Notes: generated by a model not told the origin, from the letters alone. 64,000 nt of DNA from Lewinellaceae bacterium (GCA_020636195.1 JACJYH010000003.1:453467-517466), one strand, 5' to 3'; positions 25,868-35,059 are shown, counted from the first letter of the stretch. Translations and numbers: made by a program.

Positions 25868-26257
25868 ATGAATACAGACATTTGGTCATACAATGAAAAT
25901 ATCCTAGGTGATGAATCCCTCATATGCCATCGTTTGTCTGCGATTATAGAGAACCATTTAAACTTTACGGAAGCAAAGATCTGGCATGCCCATCCTGTTT
26001 GGTTTATTGATGGAAATCCAATAGTTGGTTATAGTAAACTAAAAGGATGCATTAGGTTGCTTTTTTGGAGCGGACAATCCTTTCAAGATCCATTATTAAG
26101 CCCGGAAGGCAAATTCAAAGCCGCTGAAATAAGATACACATCTGTGGATCAAATCAAGGAAAACGACCTCATTCATTGGCTTGAATTGTCAGAGAAAATA
26201 CAATGGGATTACAAGAACATTGTAAAAAGAAGAGGAACCCTCGAAAGATTAAAATAA
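25868..26257 (+). CDS. DUF1801 domain protein
   Basis: A 129-residue cytoplasmic protein. The pattern WHAHPVWFIDGNPIVGYSKL followed by IRLLFWSG is that of DUF1801 (YdhG-type) proteins. A C-terminal basic helix (YKNIVKRRGTLERLK) is also typical. The biochemical role of the family is not established. It is coupled by 1-2 base gaps to the hydrolase and methyltransferase genes. Confidence 0.75.
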   Translation: MNTDIWSYNENILGDESLICHRLSAIIENHLNFTEAKIWHAHPVWFIDGNPIVGYSKLKGCIRLLFWSGQSFQDPLLSPEGKFKAAEIRYTSVDQIKENDLIHWLELSEKIQWDYKNIVKRRGTLERLK

Positions 26258-26258
26258 A

Positions 26259-26873
26259 ATGGAGGCAAGAAAGAATCATTGGGAAAAAGTGTACCATACT
26301 AAGTCATCACATGAAGTAAGTTGGTATCAATCGCATCCCATCATCTCCCTTCAATGGATACAGGAAAGTGGCCTGTCAAAAGAAGCGGCTATCATAGATA
26401 TAGGCGGTGGAGACAGTTTATTGGTGGATCATCTAATACAGTTAGGATACAATAATTTGACTGTTCTTGATATTTCAGAAACTGCTATACAAAAATCAAA
26501 AGCAAGATTAGGTGACCGAGAAAAAAAGATTAATTGGATTGTCAGTGATGTTCTCGAATTGGAACCTGATAAAAAATACGATCTCTGGCATGATAGAGCT
26601 GCATTCCACTTTCTTACTGAGCCTACTGACATCAAAAAATACGTCCAATTGGCGCATCAAAGCATTGCTGAAAATGGCTGTATGATCATAGCTACGTTTT
26701 CAGATGAAGGGCCGATGAAATGTAGTGGTTTAGACATCCAACGATACTCCGAAAAATCCATGGAAAATGTTTGGGATAGCCACTTTAAACTTACAGACAC
26801 ACTTCAGAAAGACCATATCACACCTTCAGGTGGTAAACAAAATTTTTTATTTTCGCGATTTGCGAAAAGATAA
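26259..26873 (+). CDS. Class I SAM-dependent methyltransferase
   Basis: A 204-residue methyltransferase. Motif I is IIDIGGGDSLLVDHL, motif II begins TVLDIS and motif III is WIVSDVLELE. The sequence YDLWHDRAAFHFLTE is typical of the small Bacteroidota/proteobacterial methyltransferases often annotated only by fold. Substrate is unknown. It sits in a compact run with DUF1801 and TauE genes. Confidence 0.85.
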   Translation: MEARKNHWEKVYHTKSSHEVSWYQSHPIISLQWIQESGLSKEAAIIDIGGGDSLLVDHLIQLGYNNLTVLDISETAIQKSKARLGDREKKINWIVSDVLELEPDKKYDLWHDRAAFHFLTEPTDIKKYVQLAHQSIAENGCMIIATFSDEGPMKCSGLDIQRYSEKSMENVWDSHFKLTDTLQKDHITPSGGKQNFLFSRFAKR

Positions 26874-26882
26874 ATATCAAGA

Positions 26883-27656
26883 GTGGATATTGTATTTGTA
26901 TCGATATCGGCATTTTTAGCTTGCATACTGACATTTTTCTCCGGATTTGGACTTGGTACCATCTTGGCACCTGTGTTGATGGCATTTTTCTCAGTAGAAT
27001 TGGCGATAGCTATGACCGCAGTAGTCCATTTTTTTAACAACATCTACAAGCTATTCTTAGTTGGGAAGTACGCTGATAAAATGGTATTAGTGAGATTTGG
27101 TATTCCGGCGGTAATAGCTGCATTTTTGGGCTCTTGGCTATTAATCCACATCACTGATCTCAAACCACTATTTCAATATACCATTTTCAATACCCAATTT
27201 ACTATCTTTCCGGTGAAGTTAATCATTGCCGTATTATTGATCATTTTTGCATTGATGGATTTGCTTCCACAGACAGAAAAGATTCAGTTTGGCCCTGAAA
27301 AATTGCCTATTGGTGGATTATTAAGTGGTTTCTTTGGTGGTCTTTCGGGTCATCAAGGTGCATTGAGAAGTGCTTTTCTCATCAAGGCCGGTCTTTCAAA
27401 ACAAGCTTTTATCGGTACAGCAGCGGTAGTTTCGACTTTCGTAGATTTTACGCGATTGAGTGTCTATGCTACACGGATTTCAAAGATTGATTTAACAGAC
27501 CACATTCCATTATTGGTAAGTGCTATACTTTCTGCAATTGCGGGTTCATATCTTGGGAACATGCTATTACAAAAAGTGACATTACAATTTGTCCAAAAAA
27601 CCGTAGCCATCTTGCTTTTGGTGCTTGCTCTATCGCTCGGTTTAGGATGGTTATAA
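26883..27656 (+). CDS. TauE/SafE-family anion exporter
   Basis: A 257-residue protein with about eight membrane helices and a GTG start at 26883. The duplicated TauE/SafE pattern is visible: FFSGFGLGTILAPVLMAFF early, and GGLLSGFFGGLSGHQGALRS after the midpoint. The family exports sulfite, sulfoacetate and related organosulfur anions. It is the last gene of the short plus-strand run and converges with kdsA, with only 5 bases between stops. Confidence 0.85.
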   Translation: MDIVFVSISAFLACILTFFSGFGLGTILAPVLMAFFSVELAIAMTAVVHFFNNIYKLFLVGKYADKMVLVRFGIPAVIAAFLGSWLLIHITDLKPLFQYTIFNTQFTIFPVKLIIAVLLIIFALMDLLPQTEKIQFGPEKLPIGGLLSGFFGGLSGHQGALRSAFLIKAGLSKQAFIGTAAVVSTFVDFTRLSVYATRISKIDLTDHIPLLVSAILSAIAGSYLGNMLLQKVTLQFVQKTVAILLLVLALSLGLGWL

Positions 27657-27661
27657 GACCA

Positions 27662-28489
27662 TTAATTGGGCAAAATCGCCTGACGAATCTTTACTAAATT
27701 TTCTAACAAGCTTTCCAATTTGTCCAATGGCAGCATATTCGCACCATCAGATTTGGCACTTGCAGGATTAGGATGTGTTTCGATGAATAAGCCGTCCACA
27801 CCTACAGCAACGGCAGCCTTGGCGATTGTAGAAATCAATGCAGGTTTTCCGCCCGTCACGCCTGAAGGTTGATTGGGTTGTTGTAAGGAATGGGTACAAT
27901 CCATGATCACGGGTACGCCTTCACTTTGCATCTCAGGAATACCTCGATAATCCACTACCAAATCTTGATAGCCAAACATCGATCCTCTTTCTGACAGCAT
28001 GATTGTATCATTTCCGGAATCTCTGACTTTCATGACTGCATGATGCATGGCAGTAGCATTGAGAAATTGACCTTTTTTAATATTGACAACTTTTCCTGTT
28101 TGGGCTGCTGCCACCAAAATATCCGTTTGCCTACATAAAAATGCTGGAATTTGCAGTATATCCACATACTCAGCAGCCAGATTTGCTTCCGTGGCGGAGT
28201 GAATATCTGTGGTTACCGGAACTCGCAAACTTGAACCTACTTTTTTTATTATTGTCAATGCCTTTTCATCTCCGATACCTGTAAAAGAATGAATGGAGGA
28301 TCGATTGGCTTTGCGGTAGGAACCTTTGAATATAAATGGAATTTTCAGTCGCTGTGTAATGTCAAGAATTCTCTCAGCAATAGCAAATGCCATGTCTTCA
28401 TCTTCGATAGCGCAAGGTCCGGCAATCAAAAAAAAATTGGGTGAATCCAAAAAACTTAAGTTGGAAATACCAAAATCAGAAATGTGCAT
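27662..28489 (-). CDS. kdsA: KDO-8-phosphate synthase, metal-dependent type
   Basis: A 275-residue enzyme condensing PEP with arabinose-5-phosphate in KDO synthesis for lipopolysaccharide. Signatures: FLIAGPCAIED, FKGSYRKANRSS, QIPAFLCRQTD and LIETHPNPASAKSDG. Cys26 in GPCAIE is the metal-ligand Cys of class II (metal-dependent) enzymes; the metal-independent E. coli type has Asn here. Length is normal. The phosphatase acting after it (kdsC) is at 40.1 kb. Confidence 0.95.
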   Translation of the reverse strand: MHISDFGISNLSFLDSPNFFLIAGPCAIEDEDMAFAIAERILDITQRLKIPFIFKGSYRKANRSSIHSFTGIGDEKALTIIKKVGSSLRVPVTTDIHSATEANLAAEYVDILQIPAFLCRQTDILVAAAQTGKVVNIKKGQFLNATAMHHAVMKVRDSGNDTIMLSERGSMFGYQDLVVDYRGIPEMQSEGVPVIMDCTHSLQQPNQPSGVTGGKPALISTIAKAAVAVGVDGLFIETHPNPASAKSDGANMLPLDKLESLLENLVKIRQAILPN

Positions 28490-28500
28490 AGCCGATAACT

Positions 28501-29160
28501 TTAGTGGTCAAAGACATATTGCAACAAGTTGGCGCCCATTTTCAGCGCTTTGATGTGTACTTCTTCAGGATCTTTATGTACCTCGTAGTCTTCCCAACCA
28601 TCACCTAAGTCACATTGATATGAATAAAAAACAACAAGCCTTCCCTCATATATCAAGCCAAATCCTTGTGCGGGTTTATCATCATGTTTATGGATTTTCG
28701 GCAGGCCATGTTCAAAAGTAAACTTTTGCCTATAAATCGGGTGATTGGTGGGCAACTCAACAAAATTGAGTTCCGGAAATACCTTTTTCATCGCCACTCT
28801 TACATAAGGATCCATGCCATAATTATCATCAATATGCAGAAAACCACCTGCGATCAGATAATTTCTAAGATTCTCGGCTTCTGCATCAGAAAAAACCACA
28901 TTGCCATGTCCTGTCATGTGTACAAATGGATAGTCAAACAGTTCAACAGAACCCACTTCCACTACTCCATTGTCGGTACTGAGATTGGTATTCAAATATT
29001 TATTGGCAAATGCGGCTAAATTAGGCAATGAAGTTGGATTGGCATACCAATCACCACCTCCATTATACTTCAATAATCCTATTTTCAATGATGGAGGATT
29101 AGACGAAAATCCTACAATCATTGTGTTAAATATTAAAAATAGAAGGCTTAAATATCTCAT
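28501..29160 (-). CDS. DUF4159 exported protein
   Basis: A 219-residue protein from ATG 29160; the upstream extension overlaps the glutathione peroxidase gene. A signal peptide (MRYLSLLFLIFNTMIVGFSS) is followed by LKIGLLKYNGGGDWYANPTS and the family block HMTGHGNVVFSDAEAENLRN. YLIAGGFLHIDDNYGMD and PKIHKHDDKPAQGFGLIYEG also fit DUF4159. The fold resembles a class I glutamine amidotransferase-like domain. Its function is unestablished. It ends 11 bases before the kdsA start. Confidence 0.82.
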   Translation of the reverse strand: MRYLSLLFLIFNTMIVGFSSNPPSLKIGLLKYNGGGDWYANPTSLPNLAAFANKYLNTNLSTDNGVVEVGSVELFDYPFVHMTGHGNVVFSDAEAENLRNYLIAGGFLHIDDNYGMDPYVRVAMKKVFPELNFVELPTNHPIYRQKFTFEHGLPKIHKHDDKPAQGFGLIYEGRLVVFYSYQCDLGDGWEDYEVHKDPEEVHIKALKMGANLLQYVFDH

Positions 29161-29167
29161 CTTCTCT

Positions 29168-29710
29168 TTATTGCGTGATCCAGTCAATGATCTTATCATT
29201 ATCCGGTGAAGTTGTAGGAATAAACTCATCCACTACATGACCTTTTTCATCGATGAGTATTTTGTGGAAATTCCAAAGAATGGTGATGTTTTTTGTCCCG
29301 TTTTGCTTCTTTGAAGTGAGCCATTTATAGATATCGGCTTTATTTTTTCCCTTAACATGAATTTTTGACATCATAGGAAAGGTGACTCCGTAATTTTTAG
29401 TGCAGAATTGCATGATCTCCTTATCATTTCCGGGTTCTTGATTGAGAAAATCACTTGAAGGAAATCCGATGATGACAAAGTTTTTATCCTTATACGCATC
29501 ATACAATGCTTGGAGTTTCTCATACTGCGGTGTCAGTCCACATTCTGATGCTGTATTAACTACCATGATTTTTTTACCTTTCAGCGTGGAAAAGTCAAAA
29601 TCTTGACCCTGTATGTCCTTGACCTTGAAGGCATAAATATTATTTTGCCCATGAGTCATCACCATACTAAATAATGAAACCAACATGATCCCAATAATTT
29701 TAATATTCAT
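29168..29710 (-). CDS. Exported glutathione peroxidase-family thiol peroxidase
   Basis: A 180-residue GPx-fold protein with a signal peptide (MNIKIIGIMLVSLFSMVMTHGQ). The peroxidatic Cys57 is in NTASECGLTPQY; FPSSDFLNQEPG and LWNFHKIL complete the Gln/Trp/Asn catalytic set. As in other bacterial Cys-GPx proteins, thioredoxin-like partners rather than glutathione are the probable reductants. It lies just upstream of the DUF4159 gene. Confidence 0.9.
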   Translation of the reverse strand: MNIKIIGIMLVSLFSMVMTHGQNNIYAFKVKDIQGQDFDFSTLKGKKIMVVNTASECGLTPQYEKLQALYDAYKDKNFVIIGFPSSDFLNQEPGNDKEIMQFCTKNYGVTFPMMSKIHVKGKNKADIYKWLTSKKQNGTKNITILWNFHKILIDEKGHVVDEFIPTTSPDNDKIIDWITQ

Positions 29711-29745
29711 GTAAATAGAAATTTGCGGACAAAGTCCTTTTGATC

Positions 29746-30063
29746 TTATTCTTCCTTAACTGCCGCAGTATATCCTCTATCTTTGATGATGGCTACGATG
29801 TCATCAACAGATATTTCAGCAGGATTATAGGTGATATTACTTTCACCAGTTGATAATAATGTTTTGCTTCTTACAATCCCCTTTGTGGATTTCAACTTTT
29901 TATCGATACCATCCGCACATCCTTTTTGACACGTCATTCCTGAAACCGTCAAGGTGACTTTCTGCGTTGCAGTTTGCACTGCTTTTTTTTCTGAATGCTG
30001 GGCTGCCACATTAGATACATTGATAAAAAACATGGCAAATACAAATAAAAAAATATATTTCAT
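29746..30063 (-). CDS. Periplasmic heavy-metal-associated (HMA) domain protein
   Basis: About 105 residues from ATG 30063; the codon before it is an alternative GTG. A signal peptide ends near NVAAQ. It then has a single HMA domain: VTLTVSGMTCQKGCADGIDK (metal-binding Cys45 and Cys49, spaced CxxxC rather than CxxC) and ending GYTAAVKEE. Such proteins bind Cu(I) or other soft metals. The extra residue between the cysteines may change metal preference (inference). Confidence 0.85.
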   Translation of the reverse strand: MKYIFLFVFAMFFINVSNVAAQHSEKKAVQTATQKVTLTVSGMTCQKGCADGIDKKLKSTKGIVRSKTLLSTGESNITYNPAEISVDDIVAIIKDRGYTAAVKEE

Positions 30064-30154
30064 CACTACATTTTATTTAATTCACAATAAGAACAACCTT
30101 CATTGGACTTTGTTTTGCGACAAGTGTTATCAGAATCCTAACGACATTTCCAGG

Positions 30155-30712
30155 TTACTTTCCTTCGTCCATTAAACTATCCAAAAAGTGCCTTTTTGCT
30201 TTGACTTCTTCAAATTTCTTGAAATTATAACTCTGTGATTGGTTCTTTGGAATGCTCAATGACTGCCAAGAATCACCTGAGTTTTCTTTACATACATACA
30301 CAATCTGACCCACATGGTAAGCATAGTGACACAGTTGTCTGATGATGGCATCGGATACTGTCATGCCATCATTTCTAATATAAATGATACGGTTGATATC
30401 TTCCTCACTCAAGCTTCCTAGTGCTGTAAACACAGTATTCCATCCTTCTTCCCATGCTTCCATCATAGCTGTGCGTCCTCCTTCTAAAGGCTCAAATTCT
30501 GCATCTCTTTTTCGCCATGGCTTCTCACCATCTTCGGTGAATATATTGGTCCATCGAGACATCATATTCCCATGCAAATGCTTTACAATGGTAGCCACAG
30601 CATTGTCAGAATCGTTTTTGGCATAAAATAATACCTCATCGGATACCTGTTGCATGGCTTTTTCTCCTAACATTTTGTAATACTTGAACTGCTTAATAGC
30701 TGAATCTATCAT
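30155..30712 (-). CDS. DUF1572/DinB-like protein
   Basis: A 185-residue four-helix protein from ATG 30712; the longer frame begins with TTG. IVKHLHGNMMSRWTNIFTED and IRQLCHYAYHVGQIVYV hold the His residues of a DinB/YfiT-type metal-binding bundle. The WRKRDAEFEP block marks DUF1572. Members may be thiol-dependent transferases, but none is assigned. The dispersed repeat copy C lies upstream. Confidence 0.8.
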   Translation of the reverse strand: MIDSAIKQFKYYKMLGEKAMQQVSDEVLFYAKNDSDNAVATIVKHLHGNMMSRWTNIFTEDGEKPWRKRDAEFEPLEGGRTAMMEAWEEGWNTVFTALGSLSEEDINRIIYIRNDGMTVSDAIIRQLCHYAYHVGQIVYVCKENSGDSWQSLSIPKNQSQSYNFKKFEEVKAKRHFLDSLMDEGK

Positions 30713-30776
30713 GATGGAATTGGTTGTATACAAGGAAACGTTTTGCCATAGAATTGGTTTTCCATATTAGAAATTA

Positions 30777-30878
30777 AGAGTATGTTTAAAATTTATTCTT
30801 TAGCAAGAAAATGTTGTATTTTGGCTTCAACTGATCTTTAAGGTGTTTTTATTTAAAAAAATAAAATTTGATAGCTCA
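30777..30878 (-). repeat. Dispersed repeat, copy C (inverted, shortened)
   Basis: Reading on the plus strand it begins AGAGTATGTTTAAAATTTAT and matches the reverse complement of 2361-2406 for about 50 bases. It ends near a decayed partner (AAATTTGATAGCTC) of the other end of copy A. The interior differs and is shorter. It lies between two minus-strand genes. Confidence 0.5.
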
Positions 30879-30905
30879 GTACTTAACTTATGTGTAGCAA
30901 TCCAT

Positions 30906-31547
30906 TCATTTAAACATATATCCAACCGAAAATTCTATACCAAATTGGTACGGTAAGTATCCTCCTCGTACATCTTTTTGAAGATAATTGGACAATGCAT
31001 GCGAATATGTGAGATTAGCGCCAAAGAGAAAATTGTTTAGCTCATATTGTAGACCACCACTCATCCTGACATCAACATTGTATTCTTTGATTTCTACGAA
31101 AAAAATATCATCATCATTTACAAGTTTATTTACAGACACACCTATTTCAATGGGCAGTTTTAATGGGCCATCTAAAAATCGATATGACATCGAAGGCGTA
31201 AATTGCAGGTATTTGTAAGGTAAATCCGCATTTTCATATTCCCAATATCCACCTGCATCATCAGACTGAATTAAGCTCAATATTCTTCCATTTTGGTGTC
31301 TTCCAACATGAAGTTTAAAGAAAAACTTAGGATTTAGAGCATACATCAAACCAAAGCTATAGGATCTTGTACTCGGATTGTTTTCATTTGTAACTTCATA
31401 AATTAGATATCCATTTCCACCGCCTTCTATTTTTGAGCTATTAAATGTTGTATTTTGGCCTATTTTACACTCAATTCCAAATTTTCCTTGCGCATTTCCT
31501 GAAGACATAAAAACAATCAATAAAATAATAACTTTAAAATGATTCAT
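30906..31547 (-). CDS. Secreted outer-membrane beta-barrel-like protein
   Basis: About 213 residues from ATG 31547, which gives a clean signal (MNHFKVIILLIVFMSSGNAQ). The upstream extension to 31595 lacks signal character. Strand-turn patterns with Tyr/Gly/Asn and a C-terminal GIEFSVGYMFK indicate a small outer-membrane barrel. It resembles the proteins at 13.9 kb and 38.4 kb in style rather than by close identity. No specific family is recognised. Confidence 0.62.
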   Translation of the reverse strand: MNHFKVIILLIVFMSSGNAQGKFGIECKIGQNTTFNSSKIEGGGNGYLIYEVTNENNPSTRSYSFGLMYALNPKFFFKLHVGRHQNGRILSLIQSDDAGGYWEYENADLPYKYLQFTPSMSYRFLDGPLKLPIEIGVSVNKLVNDDDIFFVEIKEYNVDVRMSGGLQYELNNFLFGANLTYSHALSNYLQKDVRGGYLPYQFGIEFSVGYMFK

Positions 31548-31852
31548 ATTCCATTTTTTTTCATTAAAAGATACATCTGATAAAAGATTTTGCAATCATA
31601 CTTTACTTCCATAATTCAAGTATAATTTGACACATGATGTTACATTGAGCAAAGTTAAAAAAATCTTTTATGATCTTTAAGAATATTGCTTTATAAAAAT
31701 TGTGCAATGAATGCAAGAATCTACAATAAATGCCTGAATTTACTAATGCCCACATTGATAGAATCAAAACCTACTTGCCTACCAAAGTGGAGAAATTTAT
31801 TTTTTCCCATCCAAAAAAATAATTTCATATTAAACATATCAATAATATGATG

Positions 31853-31860
31853 TATCTTTG
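31853..31860 (+). promoter_or_regulatory. Likely -7 element very close to xerC
   Basis: TATCTTTG is an exact TAnnTTTG match only 4 bases before ATG 31865, implying a transcript with almost no leader. The rest of 31548-31852 is AT-rich, with no gene or repeat seen. Confidence 0.4.
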
Positions 31861-31864
31861 CTCT

Positions 31865-32767
31865 ATGGATGCCATTGCACAATTTGGGAAGTTTTTAGCC
31901 ATCGAGAAGAGATATTCCGCTTTGACAGTAGAAGCATATCTCAGAGATTTGACGCAGCTCAAAGATTACGGATCTCTCCATTTCGATACTGATAATATTC
32001 TGGGCATTCGGCATCCCATCATCAGAAGCTGGATCGTATCTATGATGTCAGAACAAATCAAACCGGAATCTGTCAACCGTAAAATTTCTTCGCTGCGTAC
32101 TTTTTATAAATGGGCTTTGACAAAGGCTTTGATCGAAAAGAATCCAATGCTAAAAATTCAAGCACCAAAAAAACCGAAACGATTACCCGTAGTCATCCAA
32201 GACTCTACCATGCTCAAAGCGCTGGAATTTAATGCGATTCATGCACGAGAAGAAGAAAATTTTGAAGATGTCAGGGATGTGGTAATTATAAATATACTGT
32301 ATCAAACCGGAATGCGTAGAGCAGAATTGATCAGTCTTAATCTATCTGACATCCATTATAACAGAATGGAAATCAGAGTATTGGGAAAAGGAAACAAAGA
32401 AAGACTTATTCCCATCACCCATAATCTCAAAGCCACACTGGACAAATATGTATCCCATAGGGAGAACATAGACATCATCGATACTGAAGCATTGATACTT
32501 ACAAAAAACGGCAAAAGAATTTATCCGAGGTTGGTGCATGACATCGTTCATAGTAAGCTCCAAAATACGACTACCCAATCAAAAAAATCACCGCATGTCT
32601 TGCGACATTCATTTGCGACACACCTCTTGGATGCAGGTGCTGAGCTCAATGCCATCAAAGAATTATTAGGCCATGCCAGCCTCGCTGCAACCCAAATTTA
32701 TACGCATAATAGCATCAAAAAACTTCAAGAAGTGTACAAGAAAAGTCATCCTCGATCCGTTGATTAA
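31865..32767 (+). CDS. Tyrosine recombinase XerC/XerD type
   Basis: About 300 residues, an intact tyrosine recombinase of usual Xer length. The N-terminal SAM-like domain (FLAIEKRYSALTVEAYLRDL) is followed by the catalytic domain. Arg I is in YQTGMRRAELISL, Lys in VLGKGNKERLIP, HxxR in HVLRHSFATHLLDAGAE and the H/W region in LLGHASLAATQIYTH, which also holds the Tyr nucleophile. Xer proteins resolve chromosome dimers at dif. The following hpf gene is the usual neighbour in Bacteroidota, supporting a housekeeping XerC/D. It could also serve the cassette-like sites in trans, which is speculation. Confidence 0.93.
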   Translation: MDAIAQFGKFLAIEKRYSALTVEAYLRDLTQLKDYGSLHFDTDNILGIRHPIIRSWIVSMMSEQIKPESVNRKISSLRTFYKWALTKALIEKNPMLKIQAPKKPKRLPVVIQDSTMLKALEFNAIHAREEENFEDVRDVVIINILYQTGMRRAELISLNLSDIHYNRMEIRVLGKGNKERLIPITHNLKATLDKYVSHRENIDIIDTEALILTKNGKRIYPRLVHDIVHSKLQNTTTQSKKSPHVLRHSFATHLLDAGAELNAIKELLGHASLAATQIYTHNSIKKLQEVYKKSHPRSVD

Positions 32768-32866
32768 AACAAAAATAAATCCAAAATTGTTAATGAATCT
32801 TAAACAAAGGTTTTTCTCAAATTTAGTTAATAATCACATTATTCAATTCAATAAAAAGTTATAATT

Positions 32867-33172
32867 ATGCAAGTAACATTTCAAACAGTTCACTTCACTG
32901 CTGATCAAAAGTTGAAAGATTATATTGATGAAAAATTACAAAAATTAGAAAAGTTTTATCCCAAAATTCTACAATCCACTGTGTTTCTAAAATTAGAAAA
33001 TTCAGGTCAAGTCAAAGATAAGGTGGTGGAAATCAAAATGAGTGTTCCGGGTTCCGTCCTCATGGCCACCAACACAGACAAAACCTTTGAATCATCCTTT
33101 GATTCAGCTATAGACAACTTGAAAAGACAATTGAAAAAATTAAATGACAAGATTCAAGCTGCTCAAAGATAA
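32867..33172 (+). CDS. hpf: Ribosome hibernation factor, short HPF/YfiA type
   Basis: A 101-residue protein with the beta-alpha-beta-beta-beta-alpha pattern of HPF. HFTADQKLKDYIDEKLQKLE is the first helix, and FDSAIDNLKRQLKKLNDKI is the conserved C-terminal basic helix. It binds the 30S subunit in stationary phase to store ribosomes. It lies 99 bases after xerC and is followed by a strong terminator. Confidence 0.92.
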   Translation: MQVTFQTVHFTADQKLKDYIDEKLQKLEKFYPKILQSTVFLKLENSGQVKDKVVEIKMSVPGSVLMATNTDKTFESSFDSAIDNLKRQLKKLNDKIQAAQR

Positions 33173-33200
33173 GTGTAGTTTCTTTTTTAAAGTAAAAATA

Positions 33201-33230
33201 AAAGCCTCCAAATTTTGGGGGCTTTTTTTA
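33201..33230 (+). terminator. Rho-independent terminator after hpf
   Basis: AAAGCCTCCAAA pairs with TTTGGGGGCTTT (one G-U pair) and continues directly into a T-run. It lies 29 bases after the hpf stop. Confidence 0.88.
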
Positions 33231-33416
33231 TTCCTGCTGGATACTACAGCTCATGAAAAAGAGCTTAAGAAAAAGTATAAAAGCGACTCCTCTAAAAAAA
33301 GTTTGTCTACTATTTACTTCCCTATGAGTGTATCTTGAAATAATGTTCACCCATCATAAAATAAATACTTCAAATGACTATGCTATATCAAAATTTTTTA
33401 CTTGCTTTGCAAATAA

Positions 33417-33428
33417 TTAGTATGCTAA
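33417..33428 (+). promoter_or_regulatory. Candidate MarR operator
   Basis: TTAGTATGCTAA is a near-perfect 12-base palindrome located 11 bases before the marR start. MarR proteins usually bind such short inverted repeats over their own promoter, so self-regulation of the operon is plausible. Confidence 0.45.
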
Positions 33429-33438
33429 CTTTTTTATT

Positions 33439-33903
33439 GTGACACGAGAAGCCAATTTCCTCAAAGTAGAGCATGAATTGTCGGGATTCACCATAGAAAA
33501 GTTGTCACGTATGATGAAATTATCATTCTCCCGCAAACTGTTGGCAAATGAAAATATCAACATTACTGTAGATCAATGGGTGTGCTTGAAACTTTTAGAT
33601 CAATATGGTCAAATGAATCAACAGCAGCTGTCTGACCATTCGCTAAAGGATGCGCCAACGCTTACGAGGATCATAGACAAATTAGAGGCTAAAGCACTCA
33701 TCGCCAAGGCACCTGATCCGAACGATAGAAGAAAAACCAACCTTTCATTGACCGATGAAGGTGAAACCATGGTAGCTCGGATAAAACCAATACTGCAATC
33801 TTTTCGATCAGAAGTATATAGTGGCATTTCTGCATCAGAATTACACACGATGGAAGAAATCATTCACAAGATATTTTCAAATTTAAATTATTTAAATCAA
33901 TAA
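33439..33903 (+). CDS. MarR-family transcriptional regulator
   Basis: A 154-residue winged-helix regulator with a GTG start. Recognition region: QQQLSDHSLKDAPTLTRIID; wing: PDPNDRRKTNLSLTDEG, which contains the MarR DRR signature. N- and C-terminal helices for dimerisation are present. Its stop is 1 base before hmgA, so it is the first gene of the tyrosine-degradation operon and presumably senses a pathway intermediate such as homogentisate (inference). Confidence 0.9.
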   Translation: MTREANFLKVEHELSGFTIEKLSRMMKLSFSRKLLANENINITVDQWVCLKLLDQYGQMNQQQLSDHSLKDAPTLTRIIDKLEAKALIAKAPDPNDRRKTNLSLTDEGETMVARIKPILQSFRSEVYSGISASELHTMEEIIHKIFSNLNYLNQ

Positions 33904-33904
33904 T

Positions 33905-35059
33905 ATGCATTACTTTTCTCTTGGGCAAATACCACAAAAAAGACATGTGCAATTTAGAAAACCGGACGGAAGCCTTTACAGTGAGCAATTATTTTCTACT
34001 GAAGGCTTCAGCGATATGTATTCTTTATTGTACCACAACCACCCGCCTACCCTCATAAAACAAGTTGGAGATCCCATAAACGTAGCACCGAAGACCATCC
34101 ACGACAAACAATTGAAACACAGAAGTCTTCAAGGGTTTAAAATTACTCCTGAAGAAGATTATTTGGACAGTAGAAAACCTGTTTTGGTCAATCACGAATG
34201 CCGGATTTCATTATCAGCACCGACAACATCCATGACGGATTACTTTTTCAAGAATGCTGATGCCGATGAGTGCATCTTCGTACATGTAGGTTCTGGCACA
34301 TTGAAGACCATGTACGGTGATATCAGATTTGGTTATGGTGACTACCTTGTGATACCACGTGGTACCATTTATCAGTTTCAGTTTGACGACAGCAATAATA
34401 GATTATTTATTGTAGAATCTACGACACCTATTTTGACACCAAGAAGGTATAGAAATGACTTTGGCCAGTTGATGGAGCATTCACCGTTTTGCGAAAGGGA
34501 TATTAGGAAACCATCCGTGTTGGTGACCTATGATGAAATGGGAGATTATCTGCTATACATAAAAAAGCAAGACAATCTCTATCCGTATCATTACAGTTCA
34601 CATCCGTTTGATGTGGTAGGCTGGGATGGATTTTGTTACCCCTACGCATTTTCTATCCATAACTTTGAACCTATTACGGGCAGAGTGCATCTACCGCCAC
34701 CGATCCATCAGACTTTTGAAACACGAGGATTTGTCATCTGTTCTTTTGTTCCTCGTCTCTATGACTACCATCCACAAGCTATACCGGCGCCATACAATCA
34801 TAGCAATATCGATAGCGATGAAGTGCTCTACTACGTAGATGGCGAATTTATGAGTAGAAAGCATGTGGACAAAGGACAAATTACTTTGCATCCGGCAGGA
34901 ATCCCACACGGTCCGCATCCCGGCACTGTAGAACGCAGCATCGGCCAAAAGGAAACATTAGAGCTCGCAGTAATGGTGGACACTTTCAAGCCACTATTGA
35001 TGACAAACTATGCTGCCGAGATCGAAGACGACGCATACGCACTCAGTTGGACACATTAA
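33905..35059 (+). CDS. hmgA: Homogentisate 1,2-dioxygenase
   Basis: A 384-residue cupin dioxygenase, shorter than the roughly 430-residue human type but usual for Bacteroidota. It opens homogentisate to maleylacetoacetate using Fe(II). The C-terminal metal-site region is clear: PAPYNHSNIDSDEVLYYVDG, then HPAGIPHGPHPG. This corresponds to the His/Glu/His ligands. The N-terminal block RHVQFRKPDGSLYSEQLFST is typical. The gene is coupled to marR and followed by hppD, which supplies its substrate. Confidence 0.94.
   Translation: MHYFSLGQIPQKRHVQFRKPDGSLYSEQLFSTEGFSDMYSLLYHNHPPTLIKQVGDPINVAPKTIHDKQLKHRSLQGFKITPEEDYLDSRKPVLVNHECRISLSAPTTSMTDYFFKNADADECIFVHVGSGTLKTMYGDIRFGYGDYLVIPRGTIYQFQFDDSNNRLFIVESTTPILTPRRYRNDFGQLMEHSPFCERDIRKPSVLVTYDEMGDYLLYIKKQDNLYPYHYSSHPFDVVGWDGFCYPYAFSIHNFEPITGRVHLPPPIHQTFETRGFVICSFVPRLYDYHPQAIPAPYNHSNIDSDEVLYYVDGEFMSRKHVDKGQITLHPAGIPHGPHPGTVERSIGQKETLELAVMVDTFKPLLMTNYAAEIEDDAYALSWTH

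Noticed and set aside
33144..33338. 64-codon frame downstream of hpf
   Set aside because: It overlaps hpf and runs through its terminator stem.
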